A stretch of DNA of 64,000 nt from Enterobacteriaceae bacterium LSJC7 (lineage in GTDB: Bacteria > Pseudomonadota > Gammaproteobacteria > Enterobacterales > Enterobacteriaceae), in NCBI GenBank assembly GCA_000302695.1, contig AMFN01000015.1:62001-126000 (forward strand). The letters run 5' to 3'. The notes beneath the pieces were generated by a model. The model was not told the origin of the DNA. It saw only the letters and a list, made by a program, of their open reading frames with translations, and did not search any database. A program made the translations under genes and the position numbers. Every line of letters starts with the position of its first letter. The stretch's first letter is position 1. Below are positions 33,601 through 42,417 of the stretch, one piece after another.

Positions 33601-33618
33601 CGTAAACTAAAATAAACA
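33601..33618 (+). promoter_or_regulatory. Candidate TyrR box upstream of mtr
   Basis: CGTAAACTAAAATAAACA fits TGTAAA-N6-TTTACA at nine of twelve fixed positions and lies about 57 bases before the TrpR-like operator. TyrR activates mtr in E. coli from upstream boxes. It overlaps the deaD terminator by one base. Confidence 0.5.
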
Positions 33619-33649
33619 GTCCCGGTCCTGGCGATCGGGACTTTTTTTA
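33618..33649 (+). terminator. Terminator after deaD
   Basis: AGTCCCG (33618-33624) with CGGGACT (33636-33642) and a run of seven T. Confidence 0.85.
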
Positions 33650-33657
33650 TCCTTTTT

Positions 33658-33678
33658 GTACTCATGTACTGGTACAAT
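33658..33678 (+). promoter_or_regulatory. TrpR operator over the mtr promoter
   Basis: GTACTCATGTACTGGTAC (33658-33675) agrees with the trp operator core GTACTAGTTAACTAGTAC at 13 of 18 positions, including all outer bases. A -10 element TACAAT (33673-33678) overlaps its right end, so TrpR with tryptophan would block polymerase. It lies about 50 bases before mtr. Confidence 0.7.
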
Positions 33679-33728
33679 GTGCCATCAGCGCTACTGGAGC
33701 GTTGTGCATTGAAATCAGGGACATTGTA

Positions 33729-34973
33729 ATGACAGCACTTTTAGCGACCCGCCCCACGCCGTCTATACTCGGCGGCGTGATGATCATCGGCGGCACCATC
33801 ATTGGCGCAGGCATGTTTTCTTTACCGGTAGTGATGTCCGGTGCCTGGTTCTTCTGGTCGCTGGCGGCGTTGGTCTTTACCTGGTTTTGCATGCTGCATT
33901 CAGGGCTGATGATCCTCGAAGCCAACCTTAACTATGCACCAGGTGCGAGCTTTGACACCATTACCCGCGATTTACTGGGCAAGGGCTGGAACGCCATTAA
34001 CGGCGTGTCGATAGCGTTTGTGCTCTACATCCTCACTTACGCCTACATTTCTGCCAGCGGCTCCATCATTCATCACACACTGGGTGAAATGAACATAGGC
34101 TTCTCGCCACGTCTGGCGGGCTTTCTGTTTGCGCTGGTGGTGGCCTTTATTGTCTGGCTTAGCACCAGGGCGGTCAGCCGCATGACGGCCATTGTGCTGG
34201 GTGCGAAGGTCATCACCTTCTTTCTGACGTTTGGCAGTCTGCTGGGCCACGTGGAGCCAGCGACGCTGATGAACGTAGCCGAACAAAGTCCGAGCTACGC
34301 GCCGTATTTGCTGATGACGCTACCGTTCTGCCTGGCCTCCTTTGGCTATCACGGTAACGTACCAAGCCTGATGAAATACTACGGTCGCGAGCCAAAAATT
34401 ATTATCCGCTGCCTGCTCTGGGGCACACTGATTGCGCTTGGCCTGTACGTTATCTGGTTGCTGGGGACGATGGGCAACATCCCGCGTCAGGATTTTATCG
34501 CCATTGCAGAGAAGGGCGGCAACATTGATGTGCTGGTTCAGGCGTTGAGCGGTGTACTGAATAGTCCGTCACTAAAGTTGCTGCTGGTGATTTTCTCCAA
34601 CTTTGCGGTTGCCAGCTCATTCCTGGGTGTCACGCTGGGCTTGTTTGACTATCTGGCCGACTTGTTTGGGTTTGACGACTCACCGCTGGGGCGTCTGAAA
34701 ACCGCGCTCATCACATTCCTGCCACCAATGGTGGGCGGCCTTATCTGGCCGAACGGTTTTCTGTACGCCATTGGCTATGCCGGGCTTGCGGCAACTATCT
34801 GGGCGGCAATTGTTCCGGCACTGCTGGCGCGTGCGTCGCGCCAGCGTTTTGGCAGCCCGCGCTTTCGTGTCTGGGGTGGCAAAGGCATGATTGCGCTGAT
34901 TCTGCTGTTTGGGGCTGGTAATGCACTGGTGCATGTACTGTCGAGTTTCGACCTGCTACCAGTATACAAATAG
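33729..34973 (+). CDS. mtr: High-affinity tryptophan permease Mtr
   Basis: Proton-driven tryptophan importer of the aromatic amino acid permease (HAAAP) family, inner membrane. 414 residues, the E. coli length, from ATG 33729 ([11 protein letters not shown]). About eleven hydrophobic segments; family stretch [21 protein letters not shown] (in part, near 20-38) and [20 protein letters not shown]. Candidate TrpR and TyrR sites lie upstream. Monocistronic, closed by a terminator. Confidence 0.96.
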   Translation: MTALLATRPTPSILGGVMIIGGTIIGAGMFSLPVVMSGAWFFWSLAALVFTWFCMLHSGLMILEANLNYAPGASFDTITRDLLGKGWNAINGVSIAFVLYILTYAYISASGSIIHHTLGEMNIGFSPRLAGFLFALVVAFIVWLSTRAVSRMTAIVLGAKVITFFLTFGSLLGHVEPATLMNVAEQSPSYAPYLLMTLPFCLASFGYHGNVPSLMKYYGREPKIIIRCLLWGTLIALGLYVIWLLGTMGNIPRQDFIAIAEKGGNIDVLVQALSGVLNSPSLKLLLVIFSNFAVASSFLGVTLGLFDYLADLFGFDDSPLGRLKTALITFLPPMVGGLIWPNGFLYAIGYAGLAATIWAAIVPALLARASRQRFGSPRFRVWGGKGMIALILLFGAGNALVHVLSSFDLLPVYK

Positions 34974-34990
34974 CTAATCGCAGAAAAACG

Positions 34991-35016
34991 AAGAGGGCCG
35001 AAAGGCCCTCTTTTTT
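34991..35016. terminator. Bidirectional terminator between mtr and nrdG
   Basis: AAGAGGGCC (34991-34999), loop GAAA, GGCCCTCTT (35004-35012), T run to 35016. The convergent nrdG ends 20 bases further on. Confidence 0.88.
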
Positions 35017-35035
35017 ATGAAATTAACGTCTGGCA

Positions 35036-35500
35036 CTAGCGTAAATGGTGAATCACCTGGTTGCTGCTGCCGCGCCAGATAAGCGCCGGGTCTTTTAAGT
35101 CCTGCACAAACTTGCCGTCTACCAGCACGTTAATCAGCTCAACCACTTCGCGCTGTACATCGTTGAGTTCGTCCATCTTATAACCGCTCCAGACCCAGAT
35201 ATCTTTTCCCGGACATTCGGTACGCACGTGCTGCACCAGTCGCAGGATATCCGGCACATTTTGCGGATGCAGCGGGTCGCCGCCTGAGAGTGACAGTCCC
35301 TGGCGCTTAACGCGTGTGTCGTTAAGATCGGCAATAATGCGCTCTTGCATCTCTGGCGTGAAGGCCAGCCCGGAATTGAGCCGCCAGGTGCTTTTGTTAT
35401 AGCAGCCAGGGCATTCATGCACGCAGCCTGAGACAAACAGCGTACAGCGCGTACCTGGCCCGTTGACCACGTCGATGGGGTAGTATTGGTGATAATTCAT
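35036..35500 (-). CDS. nrdG: Anaerobic ribonucleotide reductase-activating protein NrdG
   Basis: Radical-SAM activase that generates the glycyl radical in NrdD. 154 residues from 35500 (MNYHQYYPIDVV). The 4Fe-4S site is Cys26-x3-Cys30-x2-Cys33 in SGCVHECPGCYNK, followed by the SAM motif SLSGGDPLHPQN. The frame extends upstream to 35557 but the extra part has no match. It follows nrdD after 177 bases on the same strand. Confidence 0.96.
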   Translation of the reverse strand: MNYHQYYPIDVVNGPGTRCTLFVSGCVHECPGCYNKSTWRLNSGLAFTPEMQERIIADLNDTRVKRQGLSLSGGDPLHPQNVPDILRLVQHVRTECPGKDIWVWSGYKMDELNDVQREVVELINVLVDGKFVQDLKDPALIWRGSSNQVIHHLR

Positions 35501-35677
35501 TTTGCCTTCACGTCTGTCACCGTGGCTGTGTTGGCGGCGTTTGCTCACCCCGGTCACTGACTTATGTAAGCTCCCGGGGACTCACAGACTTGCCGCCTTG
35601 CCACAGCACCAGACGTTTTGGCAAAAGCCAATGACCAGTGGTGGCTCTGATACGTTGTCACATCATGGATGATTGGG

Positions 35678-37813
35678 TCAGCCCAACTGACCATTACCAA
35701 GGTGTTTCACGCGGCGCTTCACTTCTTCCTGCTTACCGGCATTGAACGGGCGTGCGTCGGGGCTGCCGAGGTAGCCGCACACGCGGCGCGTTACAGAAAC
35801 GCGGGTTGCGTCGTGGTTGCCGCATTTCGGACAGGTGAAGCCCTTACTGGTGCACTCGAACTCACCGGTGAAGCCGCACTCGTAGCACTCGTCGATTGGC
35901 GTATTGGTGCCGTAGTACGGTACGTGCTGGTAGCTGTAGTCCCACACGTCTTCCAGCGCCTTCAGGTTGTGCTGTAGGTTAGGGTATTCGCCGTAGCAGA
36001 TAAACCCGCCGCTGGCGATCGCCGGATACGGTGCTTCGAAATCAATCTTGTCGTACGGATTTACCTTCTTCTCCACATCAAGGTGGAAGCTGTTGGTGTA
36101 GTAGCCTTTGTCGGTCACGCCCTGCACCACACCAAATTCTGCAGTGTCCAGGCGGCAGAAACGGTCGCACAGGTTTTCGCTCGGCGTGCTGTACAGGCTA
36201 AAGCCGTAGCCCGTTTCTTCTTTCCACTTATCGACTGCGCTGCGCAGGCGTTCGACAATCGCCACACCTTTGGCACGCAATTGCTCGCTGTCATACACAT
36301 GTTCGCCACCAGACAGTGCGTTGATGGTTTCGTGAATGCCGATATAGCCAAGGGAAATAGAGGCGCGGCCATTTTTGAAAATGTCTGCCACATTGTCGTC
36401 TGGCTTGAGACGCACGCCACAGGCCCCTTCCATATACAGAATCGGCGCGACGCGCGCTTTCACGCCTTCCAGACGGGCAATGCGCGTCATCAAGGCTTTC
36501 TTAGCCAGTTCCAGGCGGCTGTCGAGCAGAGCCCAGAAGCGAGCTTCGTCACCTTTTGCTTCCAGCGCAATGCGCGGCAGGTTGAGGCTGATAACGCCGA
36601 TATTGTTACGCCCGTCGTGGATCTGCTCACCGTTTTCTTCGTACACGCCGAGGAAGCTGCGACAGCCCATCGGGGTTTTAAACGAGCCGGTGACTTCCAC
36701 CACTTTGTCGTAGTTAAGAATATCCGGGTACATGCGTTTGCTTGCGCACTCCAGCGCCAGCTGCTTTATGTCGTAGTTGGCATCGCCAAACTTGTGGTTC
36801 AGGCCGTCGCGAATGGTAAAAACCAGCTTCGGGAATACCGCAGTTTTACGGTTTTTACCCAGGCCCGCAATGCGGTTACGCAGAATTGAGGTTTGAATCA
36901 GGCGCGATTCCCAGCTGGTGCCCAGACCAAAGCCAAAGGTAACAAACGGCGTCTGGCCGTTGGCGGTGTGCAGCGTATTGACTTCATATTCCAGCGACTG
37001 GAAGGCGTCATAGCACTCTTTTTCAGTGCGTGAGCGGGCATAACCTTCGGCGTCCGGGATGTGCCACTCGTTGGCAATACGGTGGTGTTTTTCAAAGCTT
37101 GCGCTCACAAACGGGGCCAGTACTTCATCAATGCGGTTGATGGTCGTGCCGCCGTAAATGTGGCTCGCGACCTGGGCAATTATCTGTGCCGTTACTGCCG
37201 TTGCGGTAGAAATGGATTTTGGCGGCTCAATTTCCGCGTTACCCATTTTAAAACCGTGGGTCAGCATGCCTTTAAGGTCGATAAGCATGCAGTTAAACAT
37301 CGGAAAGAATGGTGAATAGTCGAGATCGTGATAGTGCAGTTCGCCACGCTCGTGCGCCAGCACCACATCGCGCGGCAGCAGGTGCTGCCTGGCATAGTGC
37401 TTGGCGACAATGCCTGCCAGCAGGTCACGCTGGGTGGGAATCACCTTGCTGTCTTTATTGGCGTTTTCGTTCAGCAGTGCGGCGTTGGTTTGCTCCACCA
37501 GCCCACGGATTTCGCGGTTGAGTTCACCGCGCTTCTCGCGTGCGATATCCCGGTCATGGCGATATTCAATGTAAGCTCGGGCCAGGTGTTTGTGAGGCCC
37601 TGCCATCAGCTGGTTTTCCACGGCGGTCTGGATATCGTTGATATCCACCTGCGTGAGCCCCTGCATTTGCGCGCTAACGATATCTGCGACGGTGGCGCAG
37701 TAATCTGCGTCATCGACTCCCGCTGCTTTAGCTGCACGAAGAATGGCTTCTTTAATGCGCGCCGGAACAAAAGGCGTTTTGCACCCGTCCCGTTTCATCA
37801 CATGCGGTGTCAT
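35678..37813 (-). CDS. nrdD: Anaerobic ribonucleoside-triphosphate reductase NrdD
   Basis: Class III ribonucleotide reductase that makes dNTPs without oxygen using formate and a glycyl radical. 711 residues from 37813 (MTPHVMKRDGC). N-terminal ATP-cone (1-90), catalytic barrel, a zinc site of two Cys pairs (CYECG and CPKCG), and the C-terminal RVCGYLG with radical Gly680. NrdR-type boxes and an FNR-like site lie upstream. Confidence 0.98.
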   Translation of the reverse strand: MTPHVMKRDGCKTPFVPARIKEAILRAAKAAGVDDADYCATVADIVSAQMQGLTQVDINDIQTAVENQLMAGPHKHLARAYIEYRHDRDIAREKRGELNREIRGLVEQTNAALLNENANKDSKVIPTQRDLLAGIVAKHYARQHLLPRDVVLAHERGELHYHDLDYSPFFPMFNCMLIDLKGMLTHGFKMGNAEIEPPKSISTATAVTAQIIAQVASHIYGGTTINRIDEVLAPFVSASFEKHHRIANEWHIPDAEGYARSRTEKECYDAFQSLEYEVNTLHTANGQTPFVTFGFGLGTSWESRLIQTSILRNRIAGLGKNRKTAVFPKLVFTIRDGLNHKFGDANYDIKQLALECASKRMYPDILNYDKVVEVTGSFKTPMGCRSFLGVYEENGEQIHDGRNNIGVISLNLPRIALEAKGDEARFWALLDSRLELAKKALMTRIARLEGVKARVAPILYMEGACGVRLKPDDNVADIFKNGRASISLGYIGIHETINALSGGEHVYDSEQLRAKGVAIVERLRSAVDKWKEETGYGFSLYSTPSENLCDRFCRLDTAEFGVVQGVTDKGYYTNSFHLDVEKKVNPYDKIDFEAPYPAIASGGFICYGEYPNLQHNLKALEDVWDYSYQHVPYYGTNTPIDECYECGFTGEFECTSKGFTCPKCGNHDATRVSVTRRVCGYLGSPDARPFNAGKQEEVKRRVKHLGNGQLG

Positions 37814-37970
37814 GATCTCTCCCTTAAAAACAAACAGGTTATACACAGCGGCTGACAATCTATTGCCAGCCGCTGGTGTCAATGATTCAGTGGCTTACCC
37901 GATATCGACAAAATTTATCCACAGCCGCTGGCGTAAACGATGTGTTGCGAAGCGGCTGTTAGTAAGCGTA

Positions 37971-38017
37971 ATACAATATATTGGGTTGAGTGAGATTTTA
38001 TGACCTATATGTAGTGC
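37971..38017 (-). promoter_or_regulatory. Pair of NrdR boxes upstream of nrdDG
   Basis: ATACAATATATTGGGT (37971-37986) agrees with ACACWATATATWGTGT at 14 of 16 positions. A weaker copy, GACCTATATGTAGTGC (38002-38017), agrees at 11. Their centres are 31 bases apart, three helical turns, the usual NrdR spacing. The boxes sit 160-205 bases before nrdD. Confidence 0.72.
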
Positions 38018-38044
38018 TTTTCATCAAACATGTTTACGTTTTTT

Positions 38045-38058
38045 TTGATACAGGACAA
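38045..38058 (-). promoter_or_regulatory. Candidate FNR site upstream of nrdDG
   Basis: TTGATACAGGACAA fits TTGAT-N4-ATCAA at eight of ten positions and lies beyond the NrdR boxes. FNR activates nrdDG in E. coli. The rest of the 375-base gap 37814-38188 shows only the treC terminator. Confidence 0.45.
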
Positions 38059-38161
38059 AGTAAATCTGGGGTGCCTGTCAGGGCAAGGCCGAGGGCGAAA
38101 TGTTAAAAAAACCGCAAATGACTGACTGGTCAAATTTTGAGATTATCGTGGGAAAAAGAAG

Positions 38162-38182
38162 CAGCGGGGCAATGCCCCGCTG
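38162..38182 (-). terminator. Terminator after treC
   Basis: CAGCGGGGC (38162-38170) with GCCCCGCTG (38174-38182), read leftward, followed on the minus strand by CTTCTTTTTCCC. Confidence 0.8.
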
Positions 38183-38188
38183 TTTTAG

Positions 38189-39847
38189 TTAGTTCACCAG
38201 CCAGTAGACGGCTTCGAACGGTCGCAGCGTCAGGTTGCCTGCCAGCGCCGGTGCCTGTGGGTAGTTGCTCATTAAAATGAGGGCATCGCTGGCTGCCATG
38301 TTGCTTTGCCAGTGTTGCGTCTCGCGACTCAGGTTCGCGGCCACCACCAGCGTTTGCCCCTGGTACTGTCGGCGGTAGCACCACAGCCACGGATGCGCAG
38401 GCAGCAGGTCCTGATAGTCGCCCCAGGTAAAGACCGGGTGATGTTTACGCAGGCGAATCAGGTTCTGGTAGGCGTAAAACACCGAATCCGGGTCTGCCAG
38501 CGCGGCTTCGGCATTCACGCTATCGAAGTTGTCACCCAGACCAATCCACGGCGTACCGGTGGTGAAACCGGCATGCTCGCTGTTGTTCCACTGCATAGGC
38601 GAGCGCCCATTGTCGCGGGATTTGCTGGCAAGAATTTCCAGTAGCTCGTTGGCGTCTCGCCCGGCAGCGTTCAGCTCGGCAAACATATTGTGGCTTTCCA
38701 CATCGCGGTAATCGGCAAGATTGCCGTAGTGCGGGTTGGTCATACCCAGCTCTTCGCCCTGGTAGATATAGGGAGTGCCTTGCATCCCATGCAGCACCAT
38801 GCCCAGCATCTTCGCGGCCGGTACTCGCAGCGCGCCCTCGTCGCCAAAGCGTGAAACAATGCGCGGTTGATCGTGGTTACACCAGAACAGCGCATTCCAC
38901 GCCACATTGTGCATGCCCTGCTGCCAGTGGCTGAACAGCGCCTTCAGCGCCACAAAATCCGGCGCAGCCTTTGTCCATTTTTCGCCGTTCGGATAGTCCA
39001 CCTTCAGGTGATGAAAGTTAAACGTCATTGACAGCTCGCCGCCATCCAGCGCCCCGTAGCGCTGGCAGTTTTCCAGCGACGTTGATGACATTTCGCCCAC
39101 CGTCATCAGGCCGCGTGGGGTAAAGACATCGCGGCTGAACTCCTGTAAAAACTCGTGGATGCGCGGCCCGTCGGTGTAAAAACGGCGGCCATCGGCGCCG
39201 GGTGCATCCTCAGGAAAGCGCTGATCTTTTGACACCAGGTTAATCACGTCCAGCCGCAGCCCGTCCACGCCGCGATCGGCCCAGAACTCACACACCTTTT
39301 TTAACTCGTTGCGTACCTGCGGGTTCTCCCAGTTGAGATCCGCCTGCTCGGGTGCGAACAGGTGCAGATAATACTGACCGCTTTCGGCGTGCCAGCGCCA
39401 GGCTCCACCACCGAATTTTGAACGCCAGTGGTTAGGTGCCTGCTCTGGTGTTCCGTCGCGCCAGATATAAAACGCGCGATACGGGCTGTCTTTGTTCAGC
39501 GCTTCGCGAAACCACGCGTGTTGGGTTGACGTATGGTTGAGCACCATATCCAGAATAATGCGCATGCCGCGCTGGTGGGCGCCGTCAACCAGTCTGTCGA
39601 AGTCCTCCAGCGTGCCGTAGGTTGGGTCAATGGCGGTATAGTTGGCGACGTCATAGCCGTTATCCACCTGCGGCGACACATAAAATGGCGTCAGCCAGAG
39701 GGCATCCACGCCGAGGTTTTGCAGGTAGTCGAGGCGTTCAATCACGCCCTGCAGGTCGCCAGTTCCGCTGCCGGTGGTGTCCTGGAAGCTCTTCGGGTAG
39801 ATCTGGTAGATAGTGCCGTTCTGCCACCAGTGAGGAATTGTCTGCAT
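38189..39847 (-). CDS. treC: Trehalose-6-phosphate hydrolase TreC
   Basis: Cytoplasmic GH13 enzyme that splits trehalose-6-phosphate to glucose and glucose-6-phosphate. 552 residues (E. coli 551). The alpha-amylase motifs are DMVLNHTS (near 99-106), the nucleophile in DGLRLDVIN (near 199), the acid/base Glu in TVGEMSS and NHDQPR. Second gene of treBC; a hairpin lies in the 56-base gap after treB. Confidence 0.96.
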   Translation of the reverse strand: MQTIPHWWQNGTIYQIYPKSFQDTTGSGTGDLQGVIERLDYLQNLGVDALWLTPFYVSPQVDNGYDVANYTAIDPTYGTLEDFDRLVDGAHQRGMRIILDMVLNHTSTQHAWFREALNKDSPYRAFYIWRDGTPEQAPNHWRSKFGGGAWRWHAESGQYYLHLFAPEQADLNWENPQVRNELKKVCEFWADRGVDGLRLDVINLVSKDQRFPEDAPGADGRRFYTDGPRIHEFLQEFSRDVFTPRGLMTVGEMSSTSLENCQRYGALDGGELSMTFNFHHLKVDYPNGEKWTKAAPDFVALKALFSHWQQGMHNVAWNALFWCNHDQPRIVSRFGDEGALRVPAAKMLGMVLHGMQGTPYIYQGEELGMTNPHYGNLADYRDVESHNMFAELNAAGRDANELLEILASKSRDNGRSPMQWNNSEHAGFTTGTPWIGLGDNFDSVNAEAALADPDSVFYAYQNLIRLRKHHPVFTWGDYQDLLPAHPWLWCYRRQYQGQTLVVAANLSRETQHWQSNMAASDALILMSNYPQAPALAGNLTLRPFEAVYWLVN

Positions 39848-39873
39848 AAATCACGGTCCTGATGAGGTGAAAA

Positions 39874-39892
39874 AGGGCGTCATCGACGCCCT
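39874..39892 (-). other. Intercistronic hairpin between treB and treC
   Basis: AGGGCGT (39874-39880), loop CATCG, ACGCCCT (39886-39892). It may adjust the relative amounts of treB and treC messenger. Confidence 0.55.
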
Positions 39893-39903
39893 GAAAAATG
39901 GAA

Positions 39904-41322
39904 TTACACCGCCTGTAGCGCGTCCTGGCGCACCTTGCGTTTGTAGACGATGCTGGTCAGCAGCATCGGTACTACGATGGCAATGACCATCGCCATCGAG
40001 TAAACCTGCCAGTAGGTCGGCTGGATAGAGAGAATGCCAGGCAGGCCGCCAACGCCAATGCCGTTTGCCATCACGCCGCTTAGCCCGCACAGCAGGGCCG
40101 CGAGGCCAGAGCCAATCATGGCGCACAGCATCGGGAAGCGGTATTTCAGGTTGATGCCGTACATCGCTGGTTCAGTCACACCGAGCCAGGCTGAAATCGC
40201 CGCCGGTACAGAAACCTCACGCTCTTTGTCTTTGCGACTGGAAATGATGATGCCCACTACCGCAGCGCCCTGCGCAATGTTTGACAACGCAATCAGCGGC
40301 CACACCGGGGTACCGCCCATGTTCTGAATCATCTGCATATCAATGGCGAGCGTAGTCTGATGCACACCGGTAATCACCAGCGGTGCATAGAGGAAGCCAA
40401 ACAGCGCGGCACCAATCGGGGCAAAACTGCCGGTCATCAGATGGCGCACTACCCAGGCAACCCCGTCGCCAATGGCGCGACCAATCGGGCCGATAATGGC
40501 ATGGGCGAGGAACACGGCAATAATCAGCGAGCACACCGGCACAATCACCAGATAGAGATAGTCCGGTACGATGCGCTTGAGGCGAGTCTCGATAAAACCA
40601 AGCGCCATTCCTGCCATCAGCGCCGGAATGACCTGGGCCTGATAGCCCACTTTCTCAATGGTGAACCAGCCAAAGTTCCAGATTTCCGGCGCCTGGCTGC
40701 CCAGCAGATAGGCGTTCATAAGCTGTGGTGACACCAGCGTCACACCAAGCACAATGCCGAGAATGGGCGTGCCGCCCATTTTGCGCACCACCGACCAGCA
40801 AATTCCTACCGGCAGGTAGAAGAAAATCGCCTCACCAATCAACCACAGGAAGTCGTAAGCGGTTTGCAGCGCCGGGTACATCTGTGCCAGCGTCTGGCCG
40901 TTGCTCATCGGCACATCGCCGATAACGTTACGAAAACCGAGGATCAGGCCACCGCTGATAAGCGCGGGCAGCAGCGGAAAGAAAATTTCCGCAAAGTGGG
41001 AAATCCAGCGCTCGTGCCACTTCATGTTCTGGCGTGCGGCCTGTTTTGCCTGCTCTTTGTCTGCACTGCTGTGGCCGCTGGTAGTCAGCAGCGCCTTGTA
41101 GTAATCACCTACGTTGGTGCCAATCACCACCTGGAACTGACCGGCGTTGGTAAAGCAGCCTTTCACCATTGGCAGGTTTTCAATCTCTGTCGGGTTAGCC
41201 TGTGCCGGGTTGTTCAGCACAAAGCGCAGACGGGTGATGCAGTGAGAGACAGTCGCGATGTTGTCGCGCCCGCCAACCAGCTCAATCAGCCTGTCGATAT
41301 CGTGTTGGTTTATTTTGCTCAT
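39904..41322 (-). CDS. treB: PTS trehalose-specific EIIBC component TreB
   Basis: Imports trehalose and phosphorylates it to trehalose-6-phosphate. 472 residues from 41322 (MSKINQHDIDRL), close to E. coli. EIIB domain at 1-85 with phospho-Cys28 in VSHCITRLRF, then the EIIC domain of about ten membrane helices with GGTPILGIVLGVTLVSPQL and the ISAWLGVTEPAMYGIN active loop. No EIIA domain, so the glucose EIIA is presumably used. Controlled by TreR. Confidence 0.96.
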   Translation of the reverse strand: MSKINQHDIDRLIELVGGRDNIATVSHCITRLRFVLNNPAQANPTEIENLPMVKGCFTNAGQFQVVIGTNVGDYYKALLTTSGHSSADKEQAKQAARQNMKWHERWISHFAEIFFPLLPALISGGLILGFRNVIGDVPMSNGQTLAQMYPALQTAYDFLWLIGEAIFFYLPVGICWSVVRKMGGTPILGIVLGVTLVSPQLMNAYLLGSQAPEIWNFGWFTIEKVGYQAQVIPALMAGMALGFIETRLKRIVPDYLYLVIVPVCSLIIAVFLAHAIIGPIGRAIGDGVAWVVRHLMTGSFAPIGAALFGFLYAPLVITGVHQTTLAIDMQMIQNMGGTPVWPLIALSNIAQGAAVVGIIISSRKDKEREVSVPAAISAWLGVTEPAMYGINLKYRFPMLCAMIGSGLAALLCGLSGVMANGIGVGGLPGILSIQPTYWQVYSMAMVIAIVVPMLLTSIVYKRKVRQDALQAV

Positions 41323-41405
41323 TATCAATTCCCATTCTGAGGGGAAGGAGGGTCCACGGTATTGTTCTGGGCGAGACGTTATCCTGTAATGCATGCTCGT
41401 GAAAT

Positions 41406-41427
41406 GGGAACGTTCCCGAAACGGGAA
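41406..41427 (-). promoter_or_regulatory. TreR operator upstream of treB
   Basis: GGGAACGTTCCC (41406-41417) is a perfect 12-base palindrome. It overlaps a second one, TTCCCG-aaa-CGGGAA (41413-41427), which shares one half. They lie 84 to 105 bases before treB in the treR-treB gap. LacI-family operators have this form. Confidence 0.68.
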
Positions 41428-41469
41428 GGCGCTCACAAATACGGTGCATTGGCCTCGCCTGGCAAGGCG

Positions 41470-42417
41470 TTAGACGAGCCGTGAGGGAATGACGATACGT
41501 TCTGGGATTGTGTTGCTATTGATGTGGGCAATCAGCTGAGAGGCGGCCTGGCGGCCCGCTTCCGGGTAGCCGGGGTCAACGGTGATAGTTTCCGGGTAGA
41601 GAAACTTCAGTAGCGGAGTATTACCCACACTCGCCAGTTGTATGCCGTTGCGCTGCTGCTGTTGCAGATACTTGCTGGCACCAATGGCAAGTGTGTCGGT
41701 GGCGCACACCAGTGCCGTGGTCTGCGGCGTCAGCACTTCTGAAGCATGTTCAAACCCCAGTTTCATGGTCAGGCCGGGCAGGGCGAAATACGGCGTTAAA
41801 TCGTGGCGTGCGCAGAAATCCATATACGATTTGTGGCGCAGCAGGCCGGTTGTGGAATCCCTGTGCGGTACGCCAAGGAAGCTAATGTGGCGATGGCCCT
41901 GGCGGTAAAGGCTCTCCATCAGCAGGGTGATAGCGCCCAGGTCGTCGTAACAAACGCAGCTAAACCCTTCGACTTCGCGTGCCAGCATCACCAGGCTTTT
42001 TTGCCACGGGCGAAGCAGTGCTTCCGGGATATCGCTGAAGCCAAACAGAATAACGCCGTCAACGTTACGCTGGCGCAGCATACGCAGGTGCTCTTCAACC
42101 AGCGCCAGAGAAAACTGGCTTTCCATCATAATCGGGTCGTAACCGGCAGCGTAAAACGCAGGCAACATGGTTTGCACGGCGAGGTTTTCAGACAGGGAGT
42201 CCAGGCGCGTGACAATAACGCCCACCACTTTGTCGCTCTGACTGCGCATGGCTCTGGCTGAGCGCGACGGGGAGAATCCCTTTTGGTTGACTATCGCCAG
42301 CACCTTTTCGCGCGTGGTCTCGCTGACGCCGTTTTCGTTATTCAGGACGCGTGAAACGGTGGACTTGCCCACCCCGCTCAGGCGGGCGATATCTTTGATA
42401 GTCAGACGATTACTCAT
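41470..42417 (-). CDS. treR: Trehalose operon repressor TreR
   Basis: LacI-family repressor of treBC; in E. coli trehalose-6-phosphate releases it. 315 residues from 42417 (MSNRLTIKDIARLSG). Helix-turn-helix and hinge at 1-60 (DIARLSGVGKSTVSRVLNNENG), then a periplasmic-binding-protein-like effector domain. Ten further codons are open upstream. Encoded just before treB on the same strand with a 147-base gap that holds the operator. Confidence 0.95.
   Translation of the reverse strand: MSNRLTIKDIARLSGVGKSTVSRVLNNENGVSETTREKVLAIVNQKGFSPSRSARAMRSQSDKVVGVIVTRLDSLSENLAVQTMLPAFYAAGYDPIMMESQFSLALVEEHLRMLRQRNVDGVILFGFSDIPEALLRPWQKSLVMLAREVEGFSCVCYDDLGAITLLMESLYRQGHRHISFLGVPHRDSTTGLLRHKSYMDFCARHDLTPYFALPGLTMKLGFEHASEVLTPQTTALVCATDTLAIGASKYLQQQQRNGIQLASVGNTPLLKFLYPETITVDPGYPEAGRQAASQLIAHINSNTIPERIVIPSRLV

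Noticed and set aside
33650-33680. A full -35/-10 promoter pair for mtr
   Set aside because: The -10 TACAAT is good, but no acceptable -35 was found at 16-18 bases, so only the operator and -10 were annotated.
35669-37855. Several plus-strand frames opposite nrdD
   Set aside because: All lie over NrdD codons for conserved motifs; none has a plausible ribosome site or family match.
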